Shown: positions 26,500 through 35,164 of the stretch, in pieces
Layout: every line of letters starts with the position of its first letter
Numbering within the stretch: the stretch's first letter is position 1
Assembly: GCF_004337365.2 (NCBI RefSeq)
Contig: NZ_CP044016.1
Span: 496,001-560,000 of the forward strand
Source of the DNA: Rhizosphaericola mali
GTDB lineage: Bacteria > Bacteroidota > Bacteroidia > Chitinophagales > Chitinophagaceae
Direction of reading: 5' to 3'
Length of the DNA stretch: 64,000 nucleotides
Program-made: the position numbers and the translations under genes
Notes under the pieces: generated by a model
The model's input: only the letters and a program-made list of their open reading frames with translations
The model's database searches: none
Told to the model about the DNA's origin: nothing

Positions 26500-27972
26500 A
26501 TGAAACTTTTAAATGCATCACAAATACATCAATGGGATCAAATTACGATTCAAAACCAACAACTTACATCGTTGGAATTGATGGAGCGTGCTGCTAAAAA
26601 ATGTGTGGATTGGATCGTTGAAAATTTGGATAAAAAAAGTACGATTTATATTTTTTGTGGTCGTGGTAATAATGGCGGAGACGGTTTGGCGATTGCAAAA
26701 TTGTTGCTGTCATTAGATTTTAATATTCAGGTAAATATTTTGGCTGGGGAAAAATCAAGCGCTGATTTTGAGGCAAATTTGAAGGCATTAAAATCAACTT
26801 CTCTAGAAATAAATGAGCTTCATTCTGCAAATGATTTCCCCAAATTAGAAGCTAATTGTTATGTGGTCGATGCTTTATTTGGAAGTGGAATAAATAAGCC
26901 ATTGAATGGATTGCCACTTGAATTAGCGAATTATCTCAATAATTTTTCGCCTAAAAAGGTCATCGCAATTGACGTTCCTTCTGGAATGTTTTTGGACCAT
27001 TCTTCATATGGAAATACTATCATTCAGGCGGATGAAATTTTGACTTTTCAAACATATAAGCAATGTTTTTTCATCGCAGAGAATGCCCAATATTTGGGAA
27101 ATATTCATGTTTTGGATATTGGTTTAGATGCTGAATTCCCCTATACGCAAGAATCTAATTTTGAAATTACCGACGCCAATTTTGCAAAAAATATTTATCA
27201 ACCCAGAAATCCATTCGGACATAAAGGTACTTTTGGACATGCATTACTCATTGCAGGAAGCCAAGGTAAATATGGTGCTGCACTGATGGCGGCACATGCT
27301 TGTTTGCGTACTGGTGTGGGCTTGTTAACTTGTAATTTTCCCGAAGAAATTGCCATGCCATTGGCAATCACTTTGCCCGAAGCTATGTCGATGAAACGCA
27401 ATGAGACAATTGATTGGGATAAATATAAAAGTATTGGGATCGGTCCAGGTTTGGGGATGGAATCATTTGATATTATAAAAGACGTGTTGACGCACACCAA
27501 ATCTCCATTGTTGATCGACGCAGACGGATTGAATATGATTGCGGCAAATGACGAATTAAAATCGCTTATTCCTCAAAATGCGATACTAACACCGCATCCC
27601 AAAGAATTTGAACGATTATTTGGAAAGACTGCAAATGAATTTGATCGGATTGATTTGGCTTTACAAAAAAGTCAAGAATTGCATTGTGTTATCGTTTTAA
27701 AAGGACATAATACATTGATTGCAGCAGACGGAGTAGGATATTTCAATACAACGGGCAACGTCGGATTAGCTACAGGTGGGAGCGGAGATACCTTGAGCGG
27801 AATTATAACTTCCTTGCTTGCACAAGGCTATATTTCAAAAAATGCTGCAATTTTGGGTGTGTATTTACATGGCTTAGCTGCGGATTTAGCATTATCCAAA
27901 CAGTCTGTCGAAAGTCTCTTACCGAGTGATTTAAATCAATATTTGGGAATGGCTTTCAAAAGCTTAGGTTAA
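26500..27972 (+). CDS. nnr: Bifunctional NAD(P)H-hydrate epimerase / ADP-dependent dehydratase
   Basis: About 490 residues. The N-terminal half (to about residue 210) is the YjeF_N epimerase domain (FCGRGNNGGDGLAIAKLLL, VVDALFGSGINKPL, AIDVPSGMF). The C-terminal half is the ribokinase-like ADP-dependent dehydratase (FGHALLIAGSQGKYGAALM, GIGPGLGM, ILTPHPKEFERLFG, GGSGDTLSGII with catalytic Asp). Together they repair hydrated NAD(P)H. A TTG at 26494 is in frame, but the ATG at 26500 is the likelier start. Confidence 0.95.
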   Translation: MKLLNASQIHQWDQITIQNQQLTSLELMERAAKKCVDWIVENLDKKSTIYIFCGRGNNGGDGLAIAKLLLSLDFNIQVNILAGEKSSADFEANLKALKSTSLEINELHSANDFPKLEANCYVVDALFGSGINKPLNGLPLELANYLNNFSPKKVIAIDVPSGMFLDHSSYGNTIIQADEILTFQTYKQCFFIAENAQYLGNIHVLDIGLDAEFPYTQESNFEITDANFAKNIYQPRNPFGHKGTFGHALLIAGSQGKYGAALMAAHACLRTGVGLLTCNFPEEIAMPLAITLPEAMSMKRNETIDWDKYKSIGIGPGLGMESFDIIKDVLTHTKSPLLIDADGLNMIAANDELKSLIPQNAILTPHPKEFERLFGKTANEFDRIDLALQKSQELHCVIVLKGHNTLIAADGVGYFNTTGNVGLATGGSGDTLSGIITSLLAQGYISKNAAILGVYLHGLAADLALSKQSVESLLPSDLNQYLGMAFKSLG

Positions 27973-28090
27973 AATTTGCTATTATATCTTAAATTTTTCC
28001 CATAATCGAAATAAATACTTAATATAGATTTCATTTGCTTAATTTTGTCAATTCAAAATTTCTATTTTGGAAATTTTGTAATTTGTATAG

Positions 28091-28741
28091 ATGTCAAAAG
28101 ATACCAGAGATAATTATACGAGTGTTGCTATCGATTGGCAAACTGCCATGAAAATCACTCAATACAAAACCATGTTTTTTGTAGGTTTATTCGTTACCAT
28201 TGCGATGGTGACTTGTTTGCCTGCATTTTTTCATGTGATACAGATTCGCTCTGGAGTCATTTTGCATGATCCTATTGTTGATAGTTTACCTGCTTACGAT
28301 TTATCTATTCCTGTATTTTTGGTATTGTGGAGCGTTATTAGTTTGAGTGTTTTGCGTGCGTTTCAATCGCCACAGCAGTGTATTTTGACTGTTTATGCTA
28401 TCTTATTTTTGTTGACATTAAGATATATTTCTGTTTCGTTAGTAGCGTTGGATCCTCCTGCTCGATTAATTCCTTTGAGAGATCCATTAAGTAATTTGAC
28501 TTACGGCCACAAAAATTATATAACCAAAGATTTGTTTTTCTCTGGTCACACTTCCTCTATGTTTATCTGTTTCCTATTATTAAATAGAAAACCAGAAAAA
28601 ATATTTGCACTTTGTGCAACCGTTGCAATTGCTATATTTGTACTGATTCAGCACGTACATTATACAATTGACGTAATTGCGGCTCCATTCTTTACTTATT
28701 TGGCGTACAGATTAAGTAAAAAAGTTACGCAATTGGGATAA
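28091..28741 (+). CDS. PAP2_C / sphingomyelin-synthase-related membrane phosphatase-transferase
   Basis: A 216-residue membrane protein with about six helices. KDLFFSGHTSSM (H153) and QHVHYTIDVIAAPF (H190, D194) reproduce the C3/D4 His-His-Asp triad of sphingomyelin synthases and the PAP2_C family (family knowledge). Such enzymes move a phospho-headgroup onto ceramide or diacylglycerol. Many Bacteroidota make sphingolipids, so a headgroup transferase is a reasonable inference, but a plain lipid phosphatase is possible. The exonuclease gene follows after 38 bp. Confidence 0.7.
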   Translation: MSKDTRDNYTSVAIDWQTAMKITQYKTMFFVGLFVTIAMVTCLPAFFHVIQIRSGVILHDPIVDSLPAYDLSIPVFLVLWSVISLSVLRAFQSPQQCILTVYAILFLLTLRYISVSLVALDPPARLIPLRDPLSNLTYGHKNYITKDLFFSGHTSSMFICFLLLNRKPEKIFALCATVAIAIFVLIQHVHYTIDVIAAPFFTYLAYRLSKKVTQLG

Positions 28742-28779
28742 ATGTATATGCTACATTATTAGCCATATATGCCCAAATA

Positions 28780-29436
28780 TTGAAAAACTATTACCTATTC
28801 ATCGATACGGAAACGAATGGATTACCCAAAAAATGGGGAAAACCTTATTCTGAAACTGAAAATTGGCCCAATGTAATACAAGTTTCTTGGGTTATTTATT
28901 CTTTTGATGGCACTTATGTAAAGGAAGAGAATTATTATATATCCAATCCTGCTATCCAAATTCCGGAAGAATCATTTGCCATTCATCATTTATCCCAAAG
29001 TTTTTTGCTTGAAAATGGCAAAAATATTTTAACCATTTTACCTCAATTAGAAGCCGATATTGCAAAATATGATCCAATCGTCATTGGGCATTTTATTGAA
29101 TTTGATGAATCTGTAATTGCGGCAGAATTTGCGCGCGCCAATTTGGAATTGAATATGTTAAATCAGCCAGCATTTTGTACGATGATGAGCTCAAGTACTT
29201 TGATTCCAACTCTTACGACTAGACGTTGGAAACTCACCGAATTGTATTTTTATTTTTATGGAAAAGAACAATTGCATCCGCATAATGCAATTTATGATGC
29301 GAAGGCGACGGCAGAATGTTTTTTTACATTGAAAGAAAGGTTTGGTTTGACAGAAACTTCAATATTAGAACAAAAACCATTGGCTAAAATGTTTCAAAAT
29401 ACAGATGCAAAAAAGAAAAAAGGATGGTTTTTCTGA
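28780..29436 (+). CDS. DnaQ-like 3'-5' exonuclease (DEDDh)
   Basis: A 218-residue exonuclease-fold protein. FIDTETNG gives the first acidic pair (Exo I), GHFIEFDESVI the second (Exo II), and HNAIYDAKATAE the DEDDh His-Asp (Exo III). It lacks the other parts of a DNA polymerase III epsilon subunit, so it is a stand-alone nuclease acting on DNA or RNA. The start is TTG at 28780; no other start precedes the Exo I motif. It lies directly upstream of the cNMP/CBS/DUF294 gene, a pairing seen in other bacteria. Confidence 0.8.
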   Translation: MKNYYLFIDTETNGLPKKWGKPYSETENWPNVIQVSWVIYSFDGTYVKEENYYISNPAIQIPEESFAIHHLSQSFLLENGKNILTILPQLEADIAKYDPIVIGHFIEFDESVIAAEFARANLELNMLNQPAFCTMMSSSTLIPTLTTRRWKLTELYFYFYGKEQLHPHNAIYDAKATAECFFTLKERFGLTETSILEQKPLAKMFQNTDAKKKKGWFF

Positions 29437-29486
29437 TCTTATTGGCAATATTATAGTGCGTTATTTAAAAAGAAATTTATTAAAAT

Positions 29487-31394
29487 ATGGATCGTTCTAC
29501 TATTTTAGAAACCATAAAGCATATAGCACCTTTTGATATTTTACCCGAAGATAAATTGCAAGAAATTGCTGATTTATTTGAAGTTCGGGAATATGATCAA
29601 CAGAAGACTTTGTACGAACAAGAAATTTCCAAATTAAGAGGTGTGGAGATTATTGTTTCGGGTACGTTTGATACATTTTTTTATGATAGTGAACGTACTA
29701 AACGCAAACAAGTAATACAAGAAGCCGGGACGATTTTTGGCGCAATTTCTATCTTATTGAATCAGCGATTGGCGATCCGTACGGTAATCGTGGAGAAAAA
29801 TACGCAAACGTTATTTTTGCATAGAAAATATTTTCGGACTTTATGTGCAGAATTTCCAGCGTTTTTGAAATTTTTTACCTCGGATTTTGCCTCAAGAATG
29901 TTGGATCCTGATTTTGCACATTTCTATAAAAAACCTGCTTGGAAAGATGACAGCTTTGTAGAAGCGGATCAATTTTATTCGAAAAAAATAAGCGATATCT
30001 CTTATCGAAATATTGTTACGGTTTCGCTTGAAATGCCCGCATATGAGGTTGCAAAAACCATGTCTGAAAATAAAGTTAGTTGTGTTTTCGTGAAAGATGC
30101 AAACAAAAAAATTGTTGGTTATATAACGGATATATTGTTACGAGATCGCGTTATCGGCGCTCAGAAAACCAATGAAACGGTTGCGTCAGAGATTATGCAT
30201 TTTGGGTTAAATAGTATTAATGTCAATGCGCATGTATTTGAAGCTGTGTTGAAAATGTTGCGTACTCATTCACGCTATTTATTGGTTGAAGATGGCGGAA
30301 AATATATTGGATTTATGAGTCGAAATCGACTATTGGCGGAACAATCCGAATCGCCTGTGTTATTTATCCAAAGTATCAAAACGGCTAATTCAGATGAGGA
30401 ATTGCGCCAAAAATGGTTGGAAGTTCCAAAGATAATTACCCAATTGTTGGATCGTGGTATTCAAGCAGGAATTGCAAATAAAGTCGTTACCACTATTTCG
30501 GATGCGATTGCTATAAAAGTAATAGAAAGAACAATTGAAATGGTCGGTGAACCGCCAGCAAAATTTTGCTTTATGGTTTTGGGAAGTGAGGGTCGTATGG
30601 AACAAACTTTCAAAACCGATCAAGATAATGCAATTATTTATGAGGATAAGGCAAATGAACACAGAGAGGAAGTGCGTGCATACTTTTTAGATTTTGCAAA
30701 AAGAGTGTCTGATAGTTTGAATACGATTGGATTTAGCTATTGTACAGGCGGTTTTATGGCGCAAAATCCGAAATGGACACATTCACTTTCGCATTGGAAA
30801 CGCAACTATGAAGAATGGATGGCTGACGCTGTGCCGGAGACTATAATTAAGTTTACGACCTTTTTTGATTGTCGCTATTTATATGGAGATAAAGCAATTA
30901 TGAGCGAGTTGTATTCCTTTTTGGATAAAGCGCTTGAAGCACCATTGGAGCGAATATTTTTCTTTATGGCAAAAAATGCCTTGCAATACGAGCCGCCATT
31001 GACCTTCTTTAAAGGAATAAAAACATTTACCAAAGGTGCATTGGAAGTGTTTGATGTTAAGCGTGCGATGACTCCAATTGTAGATTTGGTTCGCGTGTAT
31101 AGTTTGAAAAATCATATTCAAGAAGTCAATACAGGGGAGCGTATTAAGGCGCTATATAAAGCTGGCGTATTTAAAGAAGAGGAATATTTGGAATTGATTC
31201 AATCTTATTATTTACTTATGACAATGCGTTTGCGTCATCAAGCGAGACAGATTATCGTGGATAAAGTCGATCCAGATAATTATATGCAAATAAAAAGATT
31301 TTCTAGAATTGAAAAATTGACGATTGTCGAAATTTTCAAATCCATTAAGAATTTTCAGACGAGAATTAAAATTGATTTTACAAAAGAATTTTAA
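29487..31394 (+). CDS. cNMP-binding / CBS / DUF294 nucleotidyltransferase-like protein
   Basis: A 635-residue cytoplasmic protein. In order: a cyclic-nucleotide-binding-like beta-roll (about 10-130), two CBS motifs (about 160-280), a DUF294 nucleotidyltransferase-like domain with MVLGSEGRMEQTFKTDQDNA near residues 363-382 (GSxGRxE...TDxDN, the metal-binding active-site pattern), and a DUF294 C-terminal helical domain. Such proteins resemble GlnD-type uridylyltransferases and are proposed signal transducers, often beside acetate permease or a DnaQ-like exonuclease, as here. Substrate and ligand unknown. A terminator follows. Confidence 0.85.
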   Translation: MDRSTILETIKHIAPFDILPEDKLQEIADLFEVREYDQQKTLYEQEISKLRGVEIIVSGTFDTFFYDSERTKRKQVIQEAGTIFGAISILLNQRLAIRTVIVEKNTQTLFLHRKYFRTLCAEFPAFLKFFTSDFASRMLDPDFAHFYKKPAWKDDSFVEADQFYSKKISDISYRNIVTVSLEMPAYEVAKTMSENKVSCVFVKDANKKIVGYITDILLRDRVIGAQKTNETVASEIMHFGLNSINVNAHVFEAVLKMLRTHSRYLLVEDGGKYIGFMSRNRLLAEQSESPVLFIQSIKTANSDEELRQKWLEVPKIITQLLDRGIQAGIANKVVTTISDAIAIKVIERTIEMVGEPPAKFCFMVLGSEGRMEQTFKTDQDNAIIYEDKANEHREEVRAYFLDFAKRVSDSLNTIGFSYCTGGFMAQNPKWTHSLSHWKRNYEEWMADAVPETIIKFTTFFDCRYLYGDKAIMSELYSFLDKALEAPLERIFFFMAKNALQYEPPLTFFKGIKTFTKGALEVFDVKRAMTPIVDLVRVYSLKNHIQEVNTGERIKALYKAGVFKEEEYLELIQSYYLLMTMRLRHQARQIIVDKVDPDNYMQIKRFSRIEKLTIVEIFKSIKNFQTRIKIDFTKEF

Positions 31395-31436
31395 TTGTTA
31401 ATTGCTTGACATTTATATAAATGGTTTATTTGTTAG

Positions 31437-31472
31437 AAAAGATCAAATTATTGTGAGATAATTTGATCTTTT
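31437..31472 (+). terminator. Terminator after the DUF294 gene
   Basis: A perfect 15-bp stem (AAAAGATCAAATTAT and complement) with a 6-nt loop; the right arm ends in TTTT. It isolates the threonine operon from upstream transcription. Confidence 0.85.
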
Positions 31473-31558
31473 GTTCTGTAAATTAGTGAATTGTTAGATT
31501 TTGTAAAATGTTTTGGTTGTTAATGAACTTTTAATATACCTTAGCGGAAGTTTAGCAA

Positions 31559-31648
31559 ATGACAAATAGTAGTTTACATATTATCACAAAAAATACGACT
31601 ATGATAGTTTCTTCTATCATCACAACTACTATTATTATTACCCTGTAA
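31559..31648 (+). CDS. thrL: Threonine operon leader peptide (Thr/Ile-rich)
   Basis: A 29-codon ORF from ATG 31559 to TAA 31646-31648, 108 bp before thrA. Its product has 8 Thr and 8 Ile, clustered at the end (SSIITTTIIIT). Threonine and isoleucine are the end products that repress thrABC in E. coli through the ThrL leader peptide, which is likewise Thr/Ile-rich (established). A second in-frame ATG at 31601 would give a 15-residue form that keeps the Thr/Ile run. Transcription attenuation by ribosome stalling is inferred; the symbol is by analogy. Confidence 0.8.
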   Translation: MTNSSLHIITKNTTMIVSSIITTTIIITL

Positions 31649-31664
31649 AGGGTAACAAATTTTT
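31638..31664 (+). terminator. Candidate attenuator hairpin overlapping the leader stop codon
   Basis: TTACCCT (31638-31644), loop GTAA (31645-31648), AGGGTAA (31649-31655), then CAAATTTTT. The leader TAA lies in the loop. A ribosome at the Thr/Ile codons or at the stop would mask the left arm. The stem is short and the U-run begins 4 nt after it, so strength is modest. Confidence 0.5.
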
Positions 31665-31756
31665 ATATCATCCTCTGGGCTATACGCCGTTTTCATTCAA
31701 AGAAATTTATACGAAAAGCATATTTCCATGCTGAATAGTTTTACTAATAATATTTT

Positions 31757-34198
31757 ATGCAAGTTTTAAAATTTGGTGGTTCCTCTGTTGCAAATGCCGA
31801 AAATATAAAGAAAGTCGTTCAAATCGTTACACATAACAACTATGCAAAACAAATTGTAGTTGTTTCGGCTATGAAAGGTGTTACCGACAAGCTCTTACAA
31901 CTAGGAGATAAGTCTTGTCAACCTGAAAAAGAATACGAAAAAATCTTACAAAGTCTTACTACACAGCATATCGAAGCTGCAAACGAACTATTGCCTGTAG
32001 CAACTAGAAGTGGCTGTCTCAGTATGATCATGCAAATCTTCAACGAACTAGAAGATATTTGTGAAAGTGTATTTCGTTTGCAAGAATTATCTCCTGCAAC
32101 GAAAGATAGAATCGTTGGTTATGGTGAATTACTTTCAAGTAAAATAATTTCGGCTTATTTGGAATCTATCAAGGTGAAAAATGTCTGGATGGACTCCAGA
32201 GCGGTGATTGAAACAAATAATAATTATAGTTATGCTGCTGTAGATTTTGAAAAAACAAATGTCAAAATTAAAGATTTTCTTAAATCCAATCCAGCTAATT
32301 TATATATGGCGCCTGGTTTTATAGCTCGCGGTAATAATGGACATGCGACCACATTAGGACGTGGCGGATCAGACTATTCTGCCGCTATATATGCCGCAGC
32401 AGTAGATGCGCCCTCTTTAGAAATCTGGACGGATGTTTCTGGTATGATGACAGCTGACCCACGTTGGGTGCCAAGCGCCAAACCAATTCCTATGATTTCG
32501 TATAAAGAAGCAATGGAATTGTCTCATTTTGGTGCTAAGGTGATCTATCCGCCAACGATTTTACCTGTTATGCAAAAGAATATTCCAGTTTGGGTAAAAA
32601 ATACTTTTGCTCCAGAGGATAAAGGAACTTTAATGAATGCAACGGCATCACATGAAGGAAATATAGTTTCGGGTATTTCTAGTATTACAGAAGTTGCTTT
32701 ATTGAGTTTGGAAGGTGGTGGGATGGTTGGTATTCCTGGTTTTTCTAAAACATTATTCGAAGCATTAGCATTTGCAAAAGTCAATGTAATCTTAATCACG
32801 CAAGGTTCTTCTGAATATTCTATTTGTGTAGCGGTCAATGCGGTAGATGCCTCTAGGGCAAGCGAAGCCATCAATAAAGCATTTGAATTTGATATAGTCA
32901 ATAATAAAGTTTTTCCAGTAGTTGAAGAGGATAATTTATCTATAGTTGCCTTAGTGGGAGATAAGATGAAAAGCCATCCAAATATTAGTGGAAAAATGTT
33001 TGGAACATTGGGTCGCAATGGTATCAATGTACGAGCAATAGCACAAGGTTCATCTGAAAAAAATATTTCGGCAGTCATTTCTAATGCAGATGTGAAAAAA
33101 GCAGTAAACGTTTTGCATGAAGCATTTTTCGAGTCTGTGTACAAACAATTAAATGTATATGTCGTTGGTACGGGTAATGTGGGTGGTCGTTTACTTGAGC
33201 AAATACATCATCAATTAAAATACTTAAAGAAAAATTTAAGTGTTGAAGTACGAATCGTGGGACTAAGTAATAGTCGTAATATGTTGATTAAAGAAAATGG
33301 AAGTGTTTCTTTAACTAAGTGGAAAGAAGAATTAGAGGCAGCTGAAGCAGGTGATTTGGATACATTCGTTAATGCAGTAATTTCTAAAAATTTACGTAAT
33401 TCTATAGTCGTGGATGTTACTGCCAATGCCGCCGTTGCTGCTGTTTACGGACGATTACTTTCCAAAAGTATTGCAGTTGTGGCTTGTAATAAGATCGCCG
33501 CATCGTCTAGTTATGCGTCTTATGCACAACTAAAATCTTTGTCACACGAGTTTAATGCTCCATTTTTATTTGAAACCAATGTTGGCGCAGGATTACCAGT
33601 TATTGGAACGTTGAATGATTTGATAAGAAGTGGCGATGTTGTCAATAAAGTGCAAGCAGTTCTTTCAGGTACTTTAAATTTTGTATTCAATAACTATGAT
33701 GCAACCAAACCATTTGCTGAGGTTGTAAGACAAGCACAAGCGGAAGGATATACAGAACCAGATCCTCGTTTAGACTTGGGTGGTACGGATGTTATGCGCA
33801 AGATTATGATCTTAGCTAGAGAAGCTGGTTATATTTTGGAAATGGATGAAATTAAAAATAAATCCTTTTTGCCTGCATCTTGTTTTGAAGGAAGCGTAGA
33901 AGATTTTTACAAAGAGATGGAAAAACATGAAGCTCATTTCAAAGCATTATACAACGCTGCTGCTAAAGAAAATTGTAAATTAAAATTTGTTGCAGAATTT
34001 GTAAATGGAAAGGCTTCCGTTGGTTTACAACATATTCCTGCAGATTCAGATTTTTATCATTTATATGGTAAGGATAATATTGTACTTTTTTACACAATGC
34101 GTTATCCTGATCAACCTTTAGTAGTAAAAGGTGCTGGAGCGGGTGCAGACGTTACTGCGAGTGGTGTATTTGCAGATTTAATTAAAGCAGGAATCTAA
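31757..34198 (+). CDS. thrA: Bifunctional aspartate kinase / homoserine dehydrogenase
   Basis: An 813-residue fusion. The kinase domain starts with VLKFGGSSVANAEN and contains YGELLSSKII and GRGGSDYSAAIYA. Two ACT-type regulatory regions follow (about 310-460), where threonine feedback would act. The homoserine dehydrogenase half begins at VYVVGTGNVGGRLLEQI (NAD(P)-binding), with TNVGAGLPVIGTLNDLIRSG (catalytic Lys region upstream in NKIAASS) and GYTEPDPRLDLGGTDVMRK. It does the first and third steps from aspartate to threonine. First gene of thrABC; thrB starts 25 bp later. Confidence 0.97.
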   Translation: MQVLKFGGSSVANAENIKKVVQIVTHNNYAKQIVVVSAMKGVTDKLLQLGDKSCQPEKEYEKILQSLTTQHIEAANELLPVATRSGCLSMIMQIFNELEDICESVFRLQELSPATKDRIVGYGELLSSKIISAYLESIKVKNVWMDSRAVIETNNNYSYAAVDFEKTNVKIKDFLKSNPANLYMAPGFIARGNNGHATTLGRGGSDYSAAIYAAAVDAPSLEIWTDVSGMMTADPRWVPSAKPIPMISYKEAMELSHFGAKVIYPPTILPVMQKNIPVWVKNTFAPEDKGTLMNATASHEGNIVSGISSITEVALLSLEGGGMVGIPGFSKTLFEALAFAKVNVILITQGSSEYSICVAVNAVDASRASEAINKAFEFDIVNNKVFPVVEEDNLSIVALVGDKMKSHPNISGKMFGTLGRNGINVRAIAQGSSEKNISAVISNADVKKAVNVLHEAFFESVYKQLNVYVVGTGNVGGRLLEQIHHQLKYLKKNLSVEVRIVGLSNSRNMLIKENGSVSLTKWKEELEAAEAGDLDTFVNAVISKNLRNSIVVDVTANAAVAAVYGRLLSKSIAVVACNKIAASSSYASYAQLKSLSHEFNAPFLFETNVGAGLPVIGTLNDLIRSGDVVNKVQAVLSGTLNFVFNNYDATKPFAEVVRQAQAEGYTEPDPRLDLGGTDVMRKIMILAREAGYILEMDEIKNKSFLPASCFEGSVEDFYKEMEKHEAHFKALYNAAAKENCKLKFVAEFVNGKASVGLQHIPADSDFYHLYGKDNIVLFYTMRYPDQPLVVKGAGAGADVTASGVFADLIKAGI

Positions 34199-34223
34199 TT
34201 CCAAAATAAAAGAAATTATAGTC

Positions 34224-35150
34224 ATGAATGGTTGTACAGTCGCTGCACCAGGTAGTGTAGCCAATTTGGTTTGTGGATTTGATGTGTTGGGTTTGTGCTT
34301 ATCTGCACCAGCAGATTTGATGGATTTTAGAATTTTGGACGAACCAAAATTAATAATTAAAAGTGCGGATGGTTATCCTTTACCTGAAAATCCTGCTGAA
34401 AATACAGCAGGAGCTCCTATTATCGAAATGATGAAAGAATTGGATAATACTATTGGATTTGAAATTACTATACATAAGAAAATTAAGCCCGGAAGTGGCA
34501 TTGGATCTAGTGCTGCAAGTGCTGCGGGTGCGGTGGTTGGTGTAAACCATCTATTAGGTAATAAATTTACCAAAGAACAATTGATTGAGTTCGCTATGTT
34601 TGGAGAAAAAGTAGCAAGTGGCGTAAAACATGCGGATAATATCGCGCCTGTTGTTTATGGTGGTGTTACGCTAATTCGCTCAGTTGCTCCTTTAGATATT
34701 ATTCCTTTGAAATCGCCCAATCTGCATGTGACTATCGTACATCCACAGATTGAAGTGCGCACTGCTGATGCAAGAGCTATTCTTCGTAGAGATGTGTCTT
34801 TGAAATCGGCTATACGCCAATGGGGAAATGTTGGAGGCTTAGTTGCCGGTATTTTGATGGAGGATAATGCGTTGATTGGTCGTTCTTTGCAAGATGAAAT
34901 CATAGAGCCTGTTCGTAGTATTTTAATTCCAGGTTTTAAGGATGTTAAATTAAAATGTATAGCTGCGGGTGCTTTAGGTGGTGGTATATCCGGCTCTGGA
35001 CCATCTATTTTTATGTTGAGTGAAACGGAAGAAATTGCTAAGAATGTGGAAAAGGTAATGCAAGATGAATTTACGAAATTAGGAATAGACTATTATACGT
35101 ACGTTACATTTATTAATAAAGAAGGAGCTAAGGTTATCAACGAATTTTAG
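34224..35150 (+). CDS. thrB: Homoserine kinase
   Basis: A 308-residue GHMP kinase that phosphorylates homoserine. ATP-binding loop PGSGIGSSAASAAGAV near residues 89-104, N-terminal APGSVANLVCGFDVLG substrate region, and C-terminal GALGGGISGSGPSIFML (GHMP motif 3). The length is normal. It lies between thrA and thrC with gaps of 25 and 14 bp. Confidence 0.96.
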   Translation: MNGCTVAAPGSVANLVCGFDVLGLCLSAPADLMDFRILDEPKLIIKSADGYPLPENPAENTAGAPIIEMMKELDNTIGFEITIHKKIKPGSGIGSSAASAAGAVVGVNHLLGNKFTKEQLIEFAMFGEKVASGVKHADNIAPVVYGGVTLIRSVAPLDIIPLKSPNLHVTIVHPQIEVRTADARAILRRDVSLKSAIRQWGNVGGLVAGILMEDNALIGRSLQDEIIEPVRSILIPGFKDVKLKCIAAGALGGGISGSGPSIFMLSETEEIAKNVEKVMQDEFTKLGIDYYTYVTFINKEGAKVINEF

Positions 35151-35164
35151 TTAAAATAGAAATT

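Larger units (their letters stand above)
31395..31756 (+). other. Leader region of the threonine operon (362 bp)
   Basis: This gap holds the DUF294 terminator (31437-31472), then about 85 bp that must contain the thr promoter (no convincing -33/-7 pair seen), the leader peptide gene (31559-31648), a 7-bp terminator-like hairpin at its end, and about 90 bp before thrA. That last part has a weak stem AGCAT-6-ATGCT near 31718-31733 followed by GAATAGTTTT. No other gene is visible. Confidence 0.7.

Noticed and set aside
31395-31756. Riboswitch (for example lysine or SAM) upstream of thrA
   Set aside because: The sequence has no lysine- or SAM-riboswitch-like multi-stem core; the leader peptide explains the region better.
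32545-33144. 199-codon frame opposite thrA
   Set aside because: It is a shadow of thrA, with Thr/Ser-rich composition from complementary codons.
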